Part shown: piece by piece, positions 18,989 to 27,487 of the stretch
Layout of the letters: every line of letters starts with the position of its first letter
Numbering within the stretch: position 1 is the stretch's first letter
Program-made: the position numbers and the translations under genes
The notes under the pieces: generated by a model
Told to the model about the DNA's origin: nothing
What the model saw: only the letters and a program-made list of their open reading frames with translations
Databases searched by the model: none
DNA from: Oscillospiraceae bacterium
Lineage (GTDB): Bacteria; Bacillota; Clostridia; Oscillospirales; CAG-272
Length of the DNA stretch: 64,000 bases
Assembly: GCA_015063795.1 (NCBI GenBank)
Contig: SVTL01000009.1
Location: 25,160-89,159 of the forward strand
Direction: 5' to 3'

Positions 18989-20386
18989 TTAATGCTCGCG
19001 GATGTCCTTCATCAGCTCCTTGATCTCGATCTCCAGCTTCGTGTCCTTGACAATGGACTGATCGATGTGGAGGAAGGAGCTGCGGATGGTGGTGTGGTCC
19101 TTCTTGTTGAAGACCTTGGCGATGGCCGGGAAGGACATCTCGGTCATCTTACGGGTAATGTAAATGGCGATGTGCCTGGCATACATATAGTCCTGCTTGC
19201 GCTCCTGACCGGTGATGGCCTTCACGGGAATGCCGTATTTGCGCGAAACGCGGTCGAGAATCTTGTCAACGGTCACATTCACCGGCTCGCGCCCGTCGAT
19301 CATGCCGGCCACACAGTTGACCGCCATGTCCGAGGTGATGGCGCTGCGGTTGAGAAAATGCTGAGCGGAGAGCTTTTTCAGCGCCCCCTCCAGCTGACGG
19401 ATGTTGTTGGTCAGGTTTTCGGCTAAGATGTAGATCACCTCGTCGGTGAGGTCCATACCCATTTTCTGCGCCTTGTCGCGGATGATGGCCACGCGCAGCT
19501 CCAGCTCGGGAGGAATGATGTCGGCGATCAGTCCCCACTCAAAGCGGGAACGGATGCGCTCCTCCAGCGGGTTGATGTCCTTCGGCGGACGGTCGGAGGT
19601 GAAGATGATCTGCTTGTTGTCCTCGTAAAGGGTGTTGAAGGTGTTGAAAAACTCCTCCTGCGTTCCGCCCTTGTTGGCAATGAACTGCACGTCGTCGATG
19701 AGGAGCACGTCGGCCTTGCGGTATTTCTTGCGGAAGTCGGTCATGGGCAGACCCAGACGGATCTTCTCGATCATCTGGTTGACGAAATCCTCGCACTTGA
19801 CGTACACGATACGCATATGCGGATGCTTTTCGCGGATGCGGTTGGTGATGGCATACAGCAGATGCGTCTTGCCCAGACCGCTGGGACCGTAGATGAACAG
19901 CGGGTTGTATTCCTGCGCGGGGTTGTTGGACACGGCAATGGACGCGGCGTGCGCAAAGTTGTTGGACGTGCCCACAATGAAGTTTTCAAAGGTGTAATTG
20001 GCGTTGAAAAAATTGGAATTGCCCACAAAATCGCTGTCCTTTTCCGCGGAGGGCGATGCGGAGGGCTTCTCCTCCTCGGGCTCTCTTCCGCTCTCTTGAA
20101 GAGACACGATCAGCCGCGGAATGTCGATCTCCCCCTTCTCCTCGGAAAAGAGGTGGACCGACGGGCGAAAGCCCAAATGGTCGGAAAGGCAGTCGGCAAG
20201 GATCGATTCGGACTTGTTGTTTTTGAGAAATTGGATCTTCAGATCGCTGCGGTTGGCCAGCACCGCATACCGATCGTCGGCATACAGCAAACGAAGATCG
20301 GCAAACCAGGTGGCCACATAGGATTCGGAGAAGGATCTGCGGAGGGTAAGCAGGCAGGCTTCCCAAAGAGAGGTCAGGTCTTGCAC
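18989..20386 (-). CDS. dnaA: Chromosomal replication initiator protein DnaA
   Basis: A 465-residue AAA+ initiator that binds DnaA boxes and melts oriC. Domain I spans about residues 1-80, an acidic linker follows (EEEKPSASPSAEKD), and domain III starts at FNANYTFENFIVGTSN with Walker A GPSGLGKTHLL, Walker B VLLIDDVQFIANK and sensor motif TSDRPPKDI. Domain IV ends with the box-binding helix KKDHTTIRSSFLHI. The GTG at 20386 was chosen because AAAGGAG lies at good spacing; upstream residues of the open frame form no part of the family. A sigma-A-type promoter lies at 20504-20532. Confidence 0.98.
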   Translation of the reverse strand: MQDLTSLWEACLLTLRRSFSESYVATWFADLRLLYADDRYAVLANRSDLKIQFLKNNKSESILADCLSDHLGFRPSVHLFSEEKGEIDIPRLIVSLQESGREPEEEKPSASPSAEKDSDFVGNSNFFNANYTFENFIVGTSNNFAHAASIAVSNNPAQEYNPLFIYGPSGLGKTHLLYAITNRIREKHPHMRIVYVKCEDFVNQMIEKIRLGLPMTDFRKKYRKADVLLIDDVQFIANKGGTQEEFFNTFNTLYEDNKQIIFTSDRPPKDINPLEERIRSRFEWGLIADIIPPELELRVAIIRDKAQKMGMDLTDEVIYILAENLTNNIRQLEGALKKLSAQHFLNRSAITSDMAVNCVAGMIDGREPVNVTVDKILDRVSRKYGIPVKAITGQERKQDYMYARHIAIYITRKMTEMSFPAIAKVFNKKDHTTIRSSFLHIDQSIVKDTKLEIEIKELMKDIREH

Positions 20387-20503
20387 GGGCAGAGCTCCTT
20401 TCAAAAGCGTCAAAAGCGGAACAAACACGAAAAACATGTTTGTAAAGAACAAAAAAAGCCACTTTGAGGCAGACGAACCGCCTTAAAGTAATATATATAT
20501 AAT

Positions 20504-20532
20504 ATTATATCATAAAAGGGAGCGGATTTCAA
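20504..20532 (-). promoter_or_regulatory. dnaA promoter (sigma-A type)
   Basis: Minus strand TTGAAA (20527-20532), 17-base spacer, TATAAT (20504-20509), about 118 bases before the dnaA GTG. The surrounding run of AT (ATATATATATAATATTATAT) could also melt easily. Confidence 0.8.
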
Positions 20533-20575
20533 TACCAAAAAAATATATTTTTTTCGGAATTGTTTGAAAAAACCC

Positions 20576-20604
20576 TTGACAAGAAGGAAAAAATGTGTGA
20601 TAAT
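20576..20604 (+). promoter_or_regulatory. rpmH promoter (sigma-A type)
   Basis: TTGACA (20576-20581), 17-base spacer, GATAAT (20599-20604), then the strong ribosome site AAGGAGGTG before rpmH. It is divergent from the dnaA promoter. Confidence 0.85.
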
Positions 20605-20649
20605 AAAATAACCATGGATATTCTTGTGATCGAAGGAGGTGCTTAAAGC

Positions 20650-20784
20650 ATGCTCAGAACATATCAGCCTAAAAAGAGGCAGAGAAAAAAGGAGCACGGC
20701 TTCCGCAAGAGAATGAAGACTGCCAACGGCAGAAAGGTTCTCAAGGCTCGCCGCGCCAAAGGCAGAAAGGTCCTCACCTATTGA
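20650..20784 (+). CDS. rpmH: 50S ribosomal protein L34
   Basis: A 44-residue basic protein of the large ribosomal subunit. It opens [22 protein letters not shown], the signature of L34, and continues with [19 protein letters not shown] as in other bacteria. The ribosome site AAGGAGGTG is near-perfect and a consensus promoter lies just upstream. It heads the rpmH-rnpA-yidD-yidC-jag group and diverges from dnaA. Confidence 0.99.
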   Translation: MLRTYQPKKRQRKKEHGFRKRMKTANGRKVLKARRAKGRKVLTY

Positions 20785-20878
20785 TCACAGCTGCTTTTTG
20801 AGCAACTGTGATCGGGGGAGGTTCTCTCTCGTTGCCTTCAAACATTTTGACAGTTTTTTGATCGGCTGTCATTCACAA

Positions 20879-20913
20879 AACCGCCGAGGTACCAATCGGG
20901 GGTTTTTGTTTTC
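20879..20913 (+). terminator. Hairpin with T-run between rpmH and rnpA
   Basis: AACC-CCGA pairs with TCGG-GGTT and is followed by TTTTGTTTT. Two further hairpins precede it: GATCACAG/CTGTGATC at about 20783-20813 and TGACAG/CTGTCA at about 20848-20872. Together they could terminate or process most rpmH transcripts, lowering rnpA expression relative to L34. Confidence 0.6.
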
Positions 20914-20941
20914 GCAGAGAAAACGCATAGGCAGGGCGAAG

Positions 20942-21316
20942 ATGAAGTACAAAGCCATCGGCGAAAACCACCTGTATGTAAAGGCGTATACCAAGGGAAA
21001 GCGGACGGCCACCGGAACGGTGGTCGTTTATGTGCTTGCTGACAAGCAGGCCTACCGCTTCCGCAAGGCGAATCCGCAGAAGAAGAGCATCAACCGCATC
21101 GGGCTGACGGTCACGAAAAAGATCGGCGGCGCGGTTCAGAGAAGCCGTGTGAAGCGGGTGCTGCGCGAGGCGTATCGGCTGATCGATCGGGCACACGGAG
21201 TCAAAACCGGGCATCTGATCGTGCTGATGGCGCGGGAGGGAACGGTCAAGGCCAAGGTGCCGCAGGTGGAAAAGGATATGGCGTATGCGCTGCGAAAGCT
21301 GGGGCTGCTGCCGTGA
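20942..21316 (+). CDS. rnpA: Ribonuclease P protein component
   Basis: A 124-residue basic protein that assists the RNase P RNA in 5' maturation of tRNA. It contains the RNR-type motif [13 protein letters not shown] (about residues 64-76) and [13 protein letters not shown] before it, both characteristic of RnpA. The ATG at 20942 is taken because the preceding codons are not conserved; the ribosome site GGCAGGGCGA is modest. The stop overlaps the GTG start of yidD by four bases. Confidence 0.93.
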   Translation: MKYKAIGENHLYVKAYTKGKRTATGTVVVYVLADKQAYRFRKANPQKKSINRIGLTVTKKIGGAVQRSRVKRVLREAYRLIDRAHGVKTGHLIVLMAREGTVKAKVPQVEKDMAYALRKLGLLP

Positions 21317-21558
21317 AGAGGCTTTGCCTGTGGCTGATCCGGTTGTATCAGAAGCATCTGTCGCCGCAAAAGGTGCGGCCAACCTGCCGTTTTCTGCCAA
21401 CCTGCTCGCAGTATGCGTTTGAGGCGATCGAGAGGCACGGTGTCCTGCTGGGCGGGATGCTGGCGTTCTGGCGGATCCTGAGGTGCAATCCCTTCAACCG
21501 CGGCCCGATGATCGACTACGTGCCCGAACGGTTTTTGTGGAGTAAGGGAAAGGATTAA
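21313..21558 (+). CDS. yidD: Membrane protein insertion efficiency factor YidD
   Basis: An 81-residue protein with the YidD signature: [13 protein letters not shown], then [19 protein letters not shown] and [18 protein letters not shown]. It contains the conserved Cys residues in CRFLPTCS and RCNP. It is thought to help YidC insert inner-membrane proteins and sits between rnpA and yidC as in most bacteria. GTG start inside GTGA, coupled to rnpA. Confidence 0.95.
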   Translation: MKRLCLWLIRLYQKHLSPQKVRPTCRFLPTCSQYAFEAIERHGVLLGGMLAFWRILRCNPFNRGPMIDYVPERFLWSKGKD

Positions 21559-21564
21559 GGTATT

Positions 21565-21800
21565 AGCCAAGGAGGATTTTTGAAAAAATCCCCCTTGGAA
21601 CCCCCAAAAACGTTCAAAAAAAGCAAAGCGCCGATTGAAAGTTTTTGAAGGTTTTCAGGAAACTTTTTTCAAAAAGTTTCTTGAAGCAGGGTTCGGGGCG
21701 GCAGCCCTGACATCTCCTGCCCCTCTGCGATGCGTGAGCATCGCCAAAAGCAAAAAAGAAAGCCGATTCTTCCCTTTTTGATTCGGATACAAAACCTTTC
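21565..21800. repeat. Two family C half-elements
   Basis: The first (21565-21615) is GGAGGATTTTTGAAAAAATCCCCC followed by CCCCCAAAAACGTT. The second starts at 21638 (AAAGTTTTTGAAGG) with hairpin AGGAAACTTTTTTCAAAAAGTTTCTT and GGGGCGGCAGCCC, then GCGATGCGTGAGCATCGC. They occupy the first half of the 543-bp yidD-yidC gap. Confidence 0.7.
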
Positions 21801-21909
21801 ATAACAAAGCGAACATCAACAAAAACCTTTCATTTTTTATATTTCAGAAAAAAACGTTTTCAAAAAGAAGATTTTTGTTTTCAAAAAACGGCATGGCGGG
21901 CGCACGACT

Positions 21910-22019
21910 GTCCGCTTCGCGGACGCGATATGTTGGCTTCGCCAACGCGATATATTCGGCTTTGCCGAATGCGATATGTCCGCTTCGCGGACGCGATATG
22001 TTTGGCTTCGCCAAACGTG
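21910..22019. repeat. Family B hairpin array (GCGATAT-spaced)
   Basis: Five palindromes, GTCCGCTTCGCGGAC, GTTGGCTTCGCCAAC, ATTCGGCTTTGCCGAAT, GTCCGCTTCGCGGAC and GTTTGGCTTCGCCAAAC, are separated by GCGATAT. Pairing is kept while stems differ. It lies about 80 bases upstream of yidC. Confidence 0.85.
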
Positions 22020-22101
22020 AAAAACGGCGGAAAGACTTCCGCATTATATAAATGTTAAAAACCAAACATTTAAGAAAAAAAGGAACGGTAACAAACAAGA
22101 C

Positions 22102-23376
22102 ATGAGCAGTATTTTTGACATCCTCTATTATCCGCTCGGCTTTTTGGTTCGGCTGTGCAACGCGATCGTGCCCAATTACGCCATCGCGCTTTTGCTCTTC
22201 GCGTTATTCATCAAGCTGATCCTTCTGCCCTTCGGCATCAAGCAGCAGAAGAACTCCATCAAGCAGGCCTCTCTTCGCCCGCGGGAAATGGCCATCCGCA
22301 AAAAGTATGCCGGGCGTACCGACAAGCCCACACAGCTGAAAATGAACGAGGAGATCCAGCAGCTGTATCAGTCCGAAAACTTCAATATGTTCGGCTCCTG
22401 CATCAACCTCCTCATCCAGTTCCCCATCCTGATGGCGCTGTATACCGTCATCCGCTCCCCGCTGCAGTATGTGCAGATGGTCTCCACCCAGCTGATCGAT
22501 AAAATGGAGGTCCGCTTCCTCTCGCTGGTCAACGACGAAACGCTGGTCATCCCGCAGGCCATCAAGGACGCCGTGGCGCGCCTGTCGGAGGCCAACATCA
22601 CCGCGCTGAATGCCGATCCGTCGTCGGTCTCCTCCTTCCAGCTGCAGCAGATCGATATGATCTCCGCGCTGAAGAACAACGAGGGCCTGTTTGACCGCTT
22701 CGCCGACATCTTCGCCGAGACCAACATCGCCTCCGTTGCCGACCTGCCCAACTTCATGCTCTTCGGCATCGACCTGTCCCAAACGCCCACCGTGGCGCTG
22801 AATTGGCTGATCCTCATCCCGATTTTGACCTTTGTCTTCCTCTTCTTCAGCATGAAGATCACCAGACGCTTCACCTATCAGCCCACCGACCAGCAGTCCC
22901 AGGACGCCATGAACTCGATGAAGATCATGGACTTCACCATGCCTCTGCTCAGCGTGTGGATCACCTTCAGCGTGCCCGCCGCCATCGGCCTGTACTGGAT
23001 CTATCAGAACATCTTCTCCACCATCCAGCAGATCATTCTGGCCAAGGTCATGCCGCTGCCCCGCTTCACCGAGGAGGATTATAAGGAGGCCGAGCGCAAG
23101 TATCTCGGCTCGCTGTCCAAGAAGGAAAAGAAAAAGATCCGTTCGCTGCACCACATCGATGACGACGATGTGAAGGCCGAGGCCAAGGAGCAGAAGGCGT
23201 CTCCTTCTCCCGCTCCCTCGCCCATCGATAAGCCGGTGCTGAAGCGCGATGAGCGCAAGCGCGACGCGCGCTGTGAATCGGCCGAGACCGAAGCGCCCAA
23301 GGAAAAGAAGAAGGTCCGCTCGCTGCACCGCATCGACGAAGAGGACGAGCCTTCCGCCGAAGACAAACAAAACTGA
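22102..23376 (+). CDS. yidC: YidC/SpoIIIJ-type membrane protein insertase
   Basis: A 424-residue insertase of the Oxa1 family. Membrane segments fall at about 22-45 (YAIALLLFALFIKLILLPFG), 110-132, 225-250 and 285-320 (MPLLSVWITFSVPAAIGLYWIYQ). The cytoplasmic hairpin after the first segment (IKQQKNSIKQASLRPREMAIRKKY) is typical. An extra soluble loop of about 85 residues separates the second and third segments. The C-terminal 100 residues are charged and repeat the block KKEKKKIRSLHHID / EKKKVRSLHRID, possibly contacting the ribosome. No lipobox is seen at the N-terminus. The ribosome site is weak (AAGGAA is 16 bases away). Confidence 0.94.
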   Translation: MSSIFDILYYPLGFLVRLCNAIVPNYAIALLLFALFIKLILLPFGIKQQKNSIKQASLRPREMAIRKKYAGRTDKPTQLKMNEEIQQLYQSENFNMFGSCINLLIQFPILMALYTVIRSPLQYVQMVSTQLIDKMEVRFLSLVNDETLVIPQAIKDAVARLSEANITALNADPSSVSSFQLQQIDMISALKNNEGLFDRFADIFAETNIASVADLPNFMLFGIDLSQTPTVALNWLILIPILTFVFLFFSMKITRRFTYQPTDQQSQDAMNSMKIMDFTMPLLSVWITFSVPAAIGLYWIYQNIFSTIQQIILAKVMPLPRFTEEDYKEAERKYLGSLSKKEKKKIRSLHHIDDDDVKAEAKEQKASPSPAPSPIDKPVLKRDERKRDARCESAETEAPKEKKKVRSLHRIDEEDEPSAEDKQN

Positions 23377-23411
23377 ACGAAAACGATAAAACGATAAGGA
23401 AAGAAAGCATC

Positions 23412-24098
23412 ATGAAAAAAGAAGCAATCGGAATCGGAAAAACCGTTGAAGAGGCCATTCTGGCCGCCCTGCAGGAGCTGGGTGTGTCCAGTGACAAGGC
23501 CGAGCATGAGATATTGGAGCAGCCCAAGAAGGGCTTTTTCGGCATCGGTGAGGCTCCGGCCAAGGTGCGTGTCACCTGCGATGTGGACGCCGCCGACAAG
23601 GGCGTGGCGTTTATCGAGAATCTGATCGCCGAGATGGGGCTGACCGCCAAGGTCACCTGCAAGCCCGTGGCAGAGGGCGCGTCCAAGAGCGAGAAGAAGG
23701 AGCGTCTGATCACCATCGAGGGCGAGGAGGCCGGAATTTTGATCGGCCACCACGGCGATACGCTGGATTCGCTGCAGTATCTGACCAATCTGGTGGTCAA
23801 CAAGCGCGAGGAAGAGGGCAAGGAAGACTATACCCGCATCACCGTGGACATTGAAAATTACCGCGCCAAGAGAGAGCAGACGCTGCGTGCTCTGGCGTCC
23901 CGTATGGCAACCCGCGCGCTGAAGAGCGGCAGAAGCGTCACGTTGGAGCCCATGAGCGCCTATGAGCGCCGCATCATCCATTCGGAGGTGCAGGGCATGG
24001 AGGGCGTCTCCACCCACTCGGTCGGCGAGGACGAGAACCGCAAGATCGTCATTGTGCCCGAAAAGGCACGCCGCCCGCGCCGCGAGAAGGAAGAGTAA
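23412..24098 (+). CDS. khpB: Jag/KhpB RNA-binding protein
   Basis: 228 residues with three domains. A Jag-N domain (residues 1-50: IGIGKTVEEAILAALQELG...QPKKGFFGIGEAPA) comes first. A KH-like domain at 90-150 has GEEAGILIGHHGDTLDSLQYL. An R3H domain at about 155-215 contains the conserved R-x3-H motif in YERRIIHSEVQ. KhpB pairs with KhpA to bind RNAs and influences cell division and elongation in Gram-positive bacteria. It follows yidC as in most Firmicutes. AAGGAAAG precedes the ATG. Family C repeats follow at once. Confidence 0.95.
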   Translation: MKKEAIGIGKTVEEAILAALQELGVSSDKAEHEILEQPKKGFFGIGEAPAKVRVTCDVDAADKGVAFIENLIAEMGLTAKVTCKPVAEGASKSEKKERLITIEGEEAGILIGHHGDTLDSLQYLTNLVVNKREEEGKEDYTRITVDIENYRAKREQTLRALASRMATRALKSGRSVTLEPMSAYERRIIHSEVQGMEGVSTHSVGEDENRKIVIVPEKARRPRREKEE

Positions 24099-24109
24099 GA
24101 AGAGAATAC

Positions 24110-24800
24110 AAGAGGGGGGACTTTTTGAAAAAAGTCCCCCCTCTTGACTCCCCTTCAAAAACTTTCAAAAAAGAAGAAGACAAACTCCCTTTCGAAAGTT
24201 TTGCGAGATTTGAAAGGGAGTATTTTTTTATCAACAAAAACACCCCAGCGAAGCGTTTTATAAAAGTTTTTGCGGGATTTTTAAGGGGGCTTTTTTCAAA
24301 AAGCGCCCTTAAACGGGGTTTCCCAGCGCATGCGGAGCATGGCGCTTGCGGCCCCCTGACATCTCTTACTCCTTGGGGTAAAGGGGCGGAGCCCCTTTCG
24401 AATGTTTTGCGAGAATTGAAAGGGAGCTTTTTTTATGAGCAAAAACACCCCAGCGAAGCGTTTTGAAAGTTTTTGGGGGATTTTTAAGGGGGCTTTTTTC
24501 AAAAAGCGCCCTTAAACGGGGTTCGGGGCGGCGCCCTGACATCTCTTACTCCTTGGGGTAAAGGGGCGGAGCCCCTTTCGAAAGTTTTGCGAGATTTGAA
24601 AGGGATCTTTTTTTATCAACAAAAACAACCCTGCAAACCCCTTTTTGAACGTTTTTGCGGGATTTTTAAGGGGGCTTTTTTCAAAAAGCGCCCTTAAACG
24701 GGGTTTCCCAGCGCATGCGGAGCATGGCGCTTGCGGCCCCCTGACATCACCTGCTCCTTTTGGGGGTACGGGGGCAGCGCCCCCGCTTTTATTCTTTCCG
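24110..24800. repeat. Three tandem copies of a family C-related repeat (about 180-205 bp each)
   Basis: The block AAGGGGGCTTTTTTCAAAAAGCGCCCTTAAACGGGG occurs at about 24283, 24486 and 24668, giving periods of 203 and 182 bp. Each copy has AAAGTTTTTG-type ends, a TGACATCTCTTACTCCTTGG segment or a variant, and GGGGCGGAGCCCC. Copies 1 and 3 share CCCAGCGCATGCGGAGCATGGCGCTTGCGG, which copy 2 lacks. No gene is seen in this 758-bp gap between jag and the CorC gene. Confidence 0.8.
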
Positions 24801-24856
24801 CAAAACAAAAAGAGAAAGACACAAAATCTTCCTCTTTGTTTCTATATGTTCTTCGA

Positions 24857-26203
24857 TCAATCGTCCTTGCCGCGGACGTCATCGGTCTGCTCGGCGGGGA
24901 GCTTTTCGATGACCGCCTTTTCGATGCGTCGGTCAGCGACCGCACAGGCGGTGATCCGCAGGCCGTCGGCCTCCACAGAGGGGGTGGTGCCCTCCTCGGG
25001 AATGACGTTCAGCCGGGAGAGGATGTAACCGCTCAGCGTTTCGGCCTCGGTGTCGCCGAAGTCGAGGGAGAGCTCGTCGCGGAGGATGTCCAGGCTCGTG
25101 GTGCCCAGCACCTGCCAGAGATTGTCGCCGAGAACGGTGATCTCCTTTTCGTCGGGTTCGTCGTCAAACTCATCGTAGATGTTGCCCACGATGCGTTCAA
25201 GCAGGTCCTCCATGGTCACGATACCGGCCGTACCGCCGTATTCATCGATGATGACGGAAATGTGAGTCTTGGCCATCTGCATCCGTTTGAACAGCTCGCC
25301 TGCGCCCACCGACTCGGGAGCGAGCAGGGGGGACTGGAGCATGGAAGCGAGGGAGACGCCCTTCTGACCGTTTTCGCGGTCGATGAGGTAGCGCTTGGTG
25401 TTGAAGATACCGATGATGTTGTCGATATCGCCCTCGTAGACGGGGATGCGGGAGAAGCCGGAGTCGGAAACGGTTTTCAGGATCAGGCTCTCATCGGCAT
25501 CGGCGGGGAGAGCGGTCAGCTCGGTACGGTGTGTCATCACGTCGGATGCCTTCAGATCGGAAAAGTCGAAGATGTTTTCGATCATATCGCGCTCGTCGGC
25601 GTTGATCGTTCCCTTTTCCTCGCCCTCGTCCACCATGATCATGATCTCCTCCTCGGTCACGGTCTCCTCATCGGCGTTGGGATCGATGCCGAACAGGCGA
25701 AGCACCAGGTTGGTGGACTTGGAGAGAAACCAGACCACAGGCTTCATCAGCAGAGCGATGCAGGAGATAACGCCGCAGGCGAAGTTGGCAACAGCCTCAG
25801 GCTTTTTCATGGCCAGACGCTTGGGAACCAGCTCGCCGAGAACCAGCGTGAAATAGGAGAGGATCAGCGTGACCAGCACGACGGAGATGGTGTGCATGGC
25901 CGCCTCGGGCAGACCGGTCAGAGCCGACAGGCCGCCGCTGATGCGGGAGGCGAAGGAATCGGCGGCGAATGCGCTTCCCAAGAAGCCCGCCAGGGTGATG
26001 CCGACCTGAATGGTCGAGAGGAAGCCGGAAGAATCGGAAAGAAGCTTGAGAATCTTCCTCGAGCGCTTGTCGCCCTCCTCGGCGGCGTGACGCACCTTAG
26101 CCTCGTTGAGGGAAAGGAAAGCGATCTCGCTGCAGGCGAAAAAGGCGTTGATGAGAATCAGGATCACTTGAATGAGAAGCTGACTCCATAAAGGGTCGTC
26201 CAA
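24857..26203 (-). CDS. CorC/HlyC-family CBS-domain membrane protein
   Basis: 448 residues in the UPF0053 layout. A DUF21 domain with about four membrane helices covers residues 1-180 (ILINAFFACSEIAFLSLNEAKVRHAAEEGD; LVLGELVPKRLAMKKPE). Paired CBS domains cover about 200-325 (VMTHRTELTALPADADE; HISVIIDEYGGTAGIVTMEDLLERIVGNI). The CorC_HlyC transporter-associated domain follows (LWQVLGTTSLDILRDELSLDF). Members are linked to Mg or Co efflux; a haemolysin label is historical. The TTG at 26203 has a perfect AGGAGG at eight bases, so it is the likely start. Confidence 0.92.
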   Translation of the reverse strand: MDDPLWSQLLIQVILILINAFFACSEIAFLSLNEAKVRHAAEEGDKRSRKILKLLSDSSGFLSTIQVGITLAGFLGSAFAADSFASRISGGLSALTGLPEAAMHTISVVLVTLILSYFTLVLGELVPKRLAMKKPEAVANFACGVISCIALLMKPVVWFLSKSTNLVLRLFGIDPNADEETVTEEEIMIMVDEGEEKGTINADERDMIENIFDFSDLKASDVMTHRTELTALPADADESLILKTVSDSGFSRIPVYEGDIDNIIGIFNTKRYLIDRENGQKGVSLASMLQSPLLAPESVGAGELFKRMQMAKTHISVIIDEYGGTAGIVTMEDLLERIVGNIYDEFDDEPDEKEITVLGDNLWQVLGTTSLDILRDELSLDFGDTEAETLSGYILSRLNVIPEEGTTPSVEADGLRITACAVADRRIEKAVIEKLPAEQTDDVRGKDD

Positions 26204-26374
26204 AATAGGGTCCTCCTTTGAAAAAAGAAAAATTTTTTGTACCCGTTTTTGCGGATATCATGCCCATTGTAGCATAAGCGGACGAGTTTGTCAAGGCTAA
26301 CTGAAAAAAAGCGGAGAAGATCAGCAAAAAAGGCAAAGAGAAATCGTCCTCGTCAGCAAACAGCTGAGGCATGA

Positions 26375-26426
26375 AGGCTCCCCTTTTTGAAAGGGGAGCT
26401 CCCGACGAAGTCGGGTGAGGGGATAG
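26375..26426. repeat. Family D repeat, with related repeats to 26565
   Basis: GGCTCCCCTTTTTGAAAGGGGAGC is joined to CCCGACGAAGTCGGG; this is the reverse complement of 3298-3350. Right of it come a second unit with CACGCTGCGCGTG and CCTCCCCTTTACGAAAGGGGAGG (about 26455-26510) and a family E segment (CGTGAAACCCGTAGGGCGCTCGTCTTGCT, about 26527). These fill the 447-bp gap between rnfB and the CorC gene; no gene is seen. Confidence 0.75.
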
Positions 26427-26599
26427 AAAAAAACCGCTTTGCGGATACGGAAACGATCCCCTCCGTCACGCTGCGCGTGCCACCTCCCCTTTACGAAAGG
26501 GGAGGCTATCGGTAAGGCGTTCGCGGACGTGAAACCCGTAGGGCGCTCGTCTTGCTGATCGCCGTGAAGGCGAGGGGAATTGTCCGTATCGCAAAAAAA

Positions 26600-26650
26600 C
26601 GAAAAAAAACGAGACTTCCCTTGTCAAAGAAGCCTCGCGTTTTTGTTTTT
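26600..26650 (-). terminator. Rho-independent terminator after rnfB
   Basis: CGAGG-CTTC pairs with GAAG-CTCG around a 10-base loop and is followed on the minus strand by eight T. It begins a few bases past the rnfB stop and should end the rnfCDGEAB transcript. Confidence 0.75.
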
Positions 26651-27460
26651 TTACCGTTCTTTTTTGTGAATGATCTTTCTCGGGCACTTGGACACGCAGA
26701 CGCTGCAGCCGGTGCACTTGTCGTAATCGATGACCGCGCGTCCGTTTTCCACGTGGATGGCGTCAAACGGGCAGTTTTTCTCGCAGATACGGCAGCTGAT
26801 GCAGCCCACCGAGCATTGCTGGTTGGTGGTTTTCGCGTCCGAGACCGACATACAGCCCACCCAGCAGACAGCGTCATAGGGGATGAGACGGATGATGCCC
26901 TTGGGGCAGGCCTTCACGCAGGCGCCGCAGCCGGTACACTTGTGGTAATCCACCTTGGCCAGCCCGTTTTCGAGGGAGATGGCATGGAACGCGCACTTGC
27001 TCACGCAGGTCCCGAAGCCGATGCAGCCGTTGAGACAGAGCTTGGTCCCGCCGCCCAGCTGGGTAGCGGCAACGCAGTCGGACGCGCCGTCGTAGGCATA
27101 TTTGAAGCGTGCGGTGGACAGATCGCCGCTGCACATGACCTGCGCGCGCTTGCGGACCGTCCTGGCCGGGGGCTCTTGCCCCAGAATGGCGGCGATATCG
27201 ACCGCGGTCTGATGGGGGGAGGCGGTGCAGGCGGCAGGGGAGGCTTCGCCTTTGACGATGGCCTCAGCCAGCTGAGCGCAGCCCACATAGCCGCAGCCGC
27301 CGCAGTTGGCGCCGGGGAGACAGGCAAGGACCTGCTCGGCGCGCTCGTCCTTTTTCACCTCAAAGACCTTGGAGGCGACCGCCAGCAGAAGCCCGAACAA
27401 AAGCCCGAGGGCAGCGAAGCAGGCGCAGGCGATGAGGATGGTTTGAAGCGTGGGATTCAT
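26651..27460 (-). CDS. rnfB: Rnf complex subunit RnfB (ferredoxin-type electron entry)
   Basis: 269 residues. One N-terminal membrane helix (residues 5-30) is followed by the cluster motif CLPGANCGGCGYVGC near 48-62. Two pairs of CxxCxxCxxxC ferredoxin motifs come later (CTGCGACVKACPKG; CISCRICEKNCPFDA; CTGCSVCVSKCPRK), plus a CIGFGTCVSKC-type site. RnfB takes electrons from reduced ferredoxin and passes them to the membrane subunits of the Na+ or H+ pumping ferredoxin:NAD+ oxidoreductase. Last gene of the rnfCDGEAB operon. Confidence 0.97.
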   Translation of the reverse strand: MNPTLQTILIACACFAALGLLFGLLLAVASKVFEVKKDERAEQVLACLPGANCGGCGYVGCAQLAEAIVKGEASPAACTASPHQTAVDIAAILGQEPPARTVRKRAQVMCSGDLSTARFKYAYDGASDCVAATQLGGGTKLCLNGCIGFGTCVSKCAFHAISLENGLAKVDYHKCTGCGACVKACPKGIIRLIPYDAVCWVGCMSVSDAKTTNQQCSVGCISCRICEKNCPFDAIHVENGRAVIDYDKCTGCSVCVSKCPRKIIHKKER

Positions 27461-27487
27461 ATGTAACGTCCTACCTTTCTGCCGCGA

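Noticed and set aside
20798..20941. N-terminal extension of RnpA
   Set aside because: The extension crosses a hairpin with a T-run and is not conserved in RnpA; the ATG at 20942 matches the family start.
24110..24800. Small genes in the gap after jag
   Set aside because: All frames there are made of repeated hairpin DNA, and the same peptides (FAGFLRGLFSKSALKRG) recur in each copy only because the DNA does.
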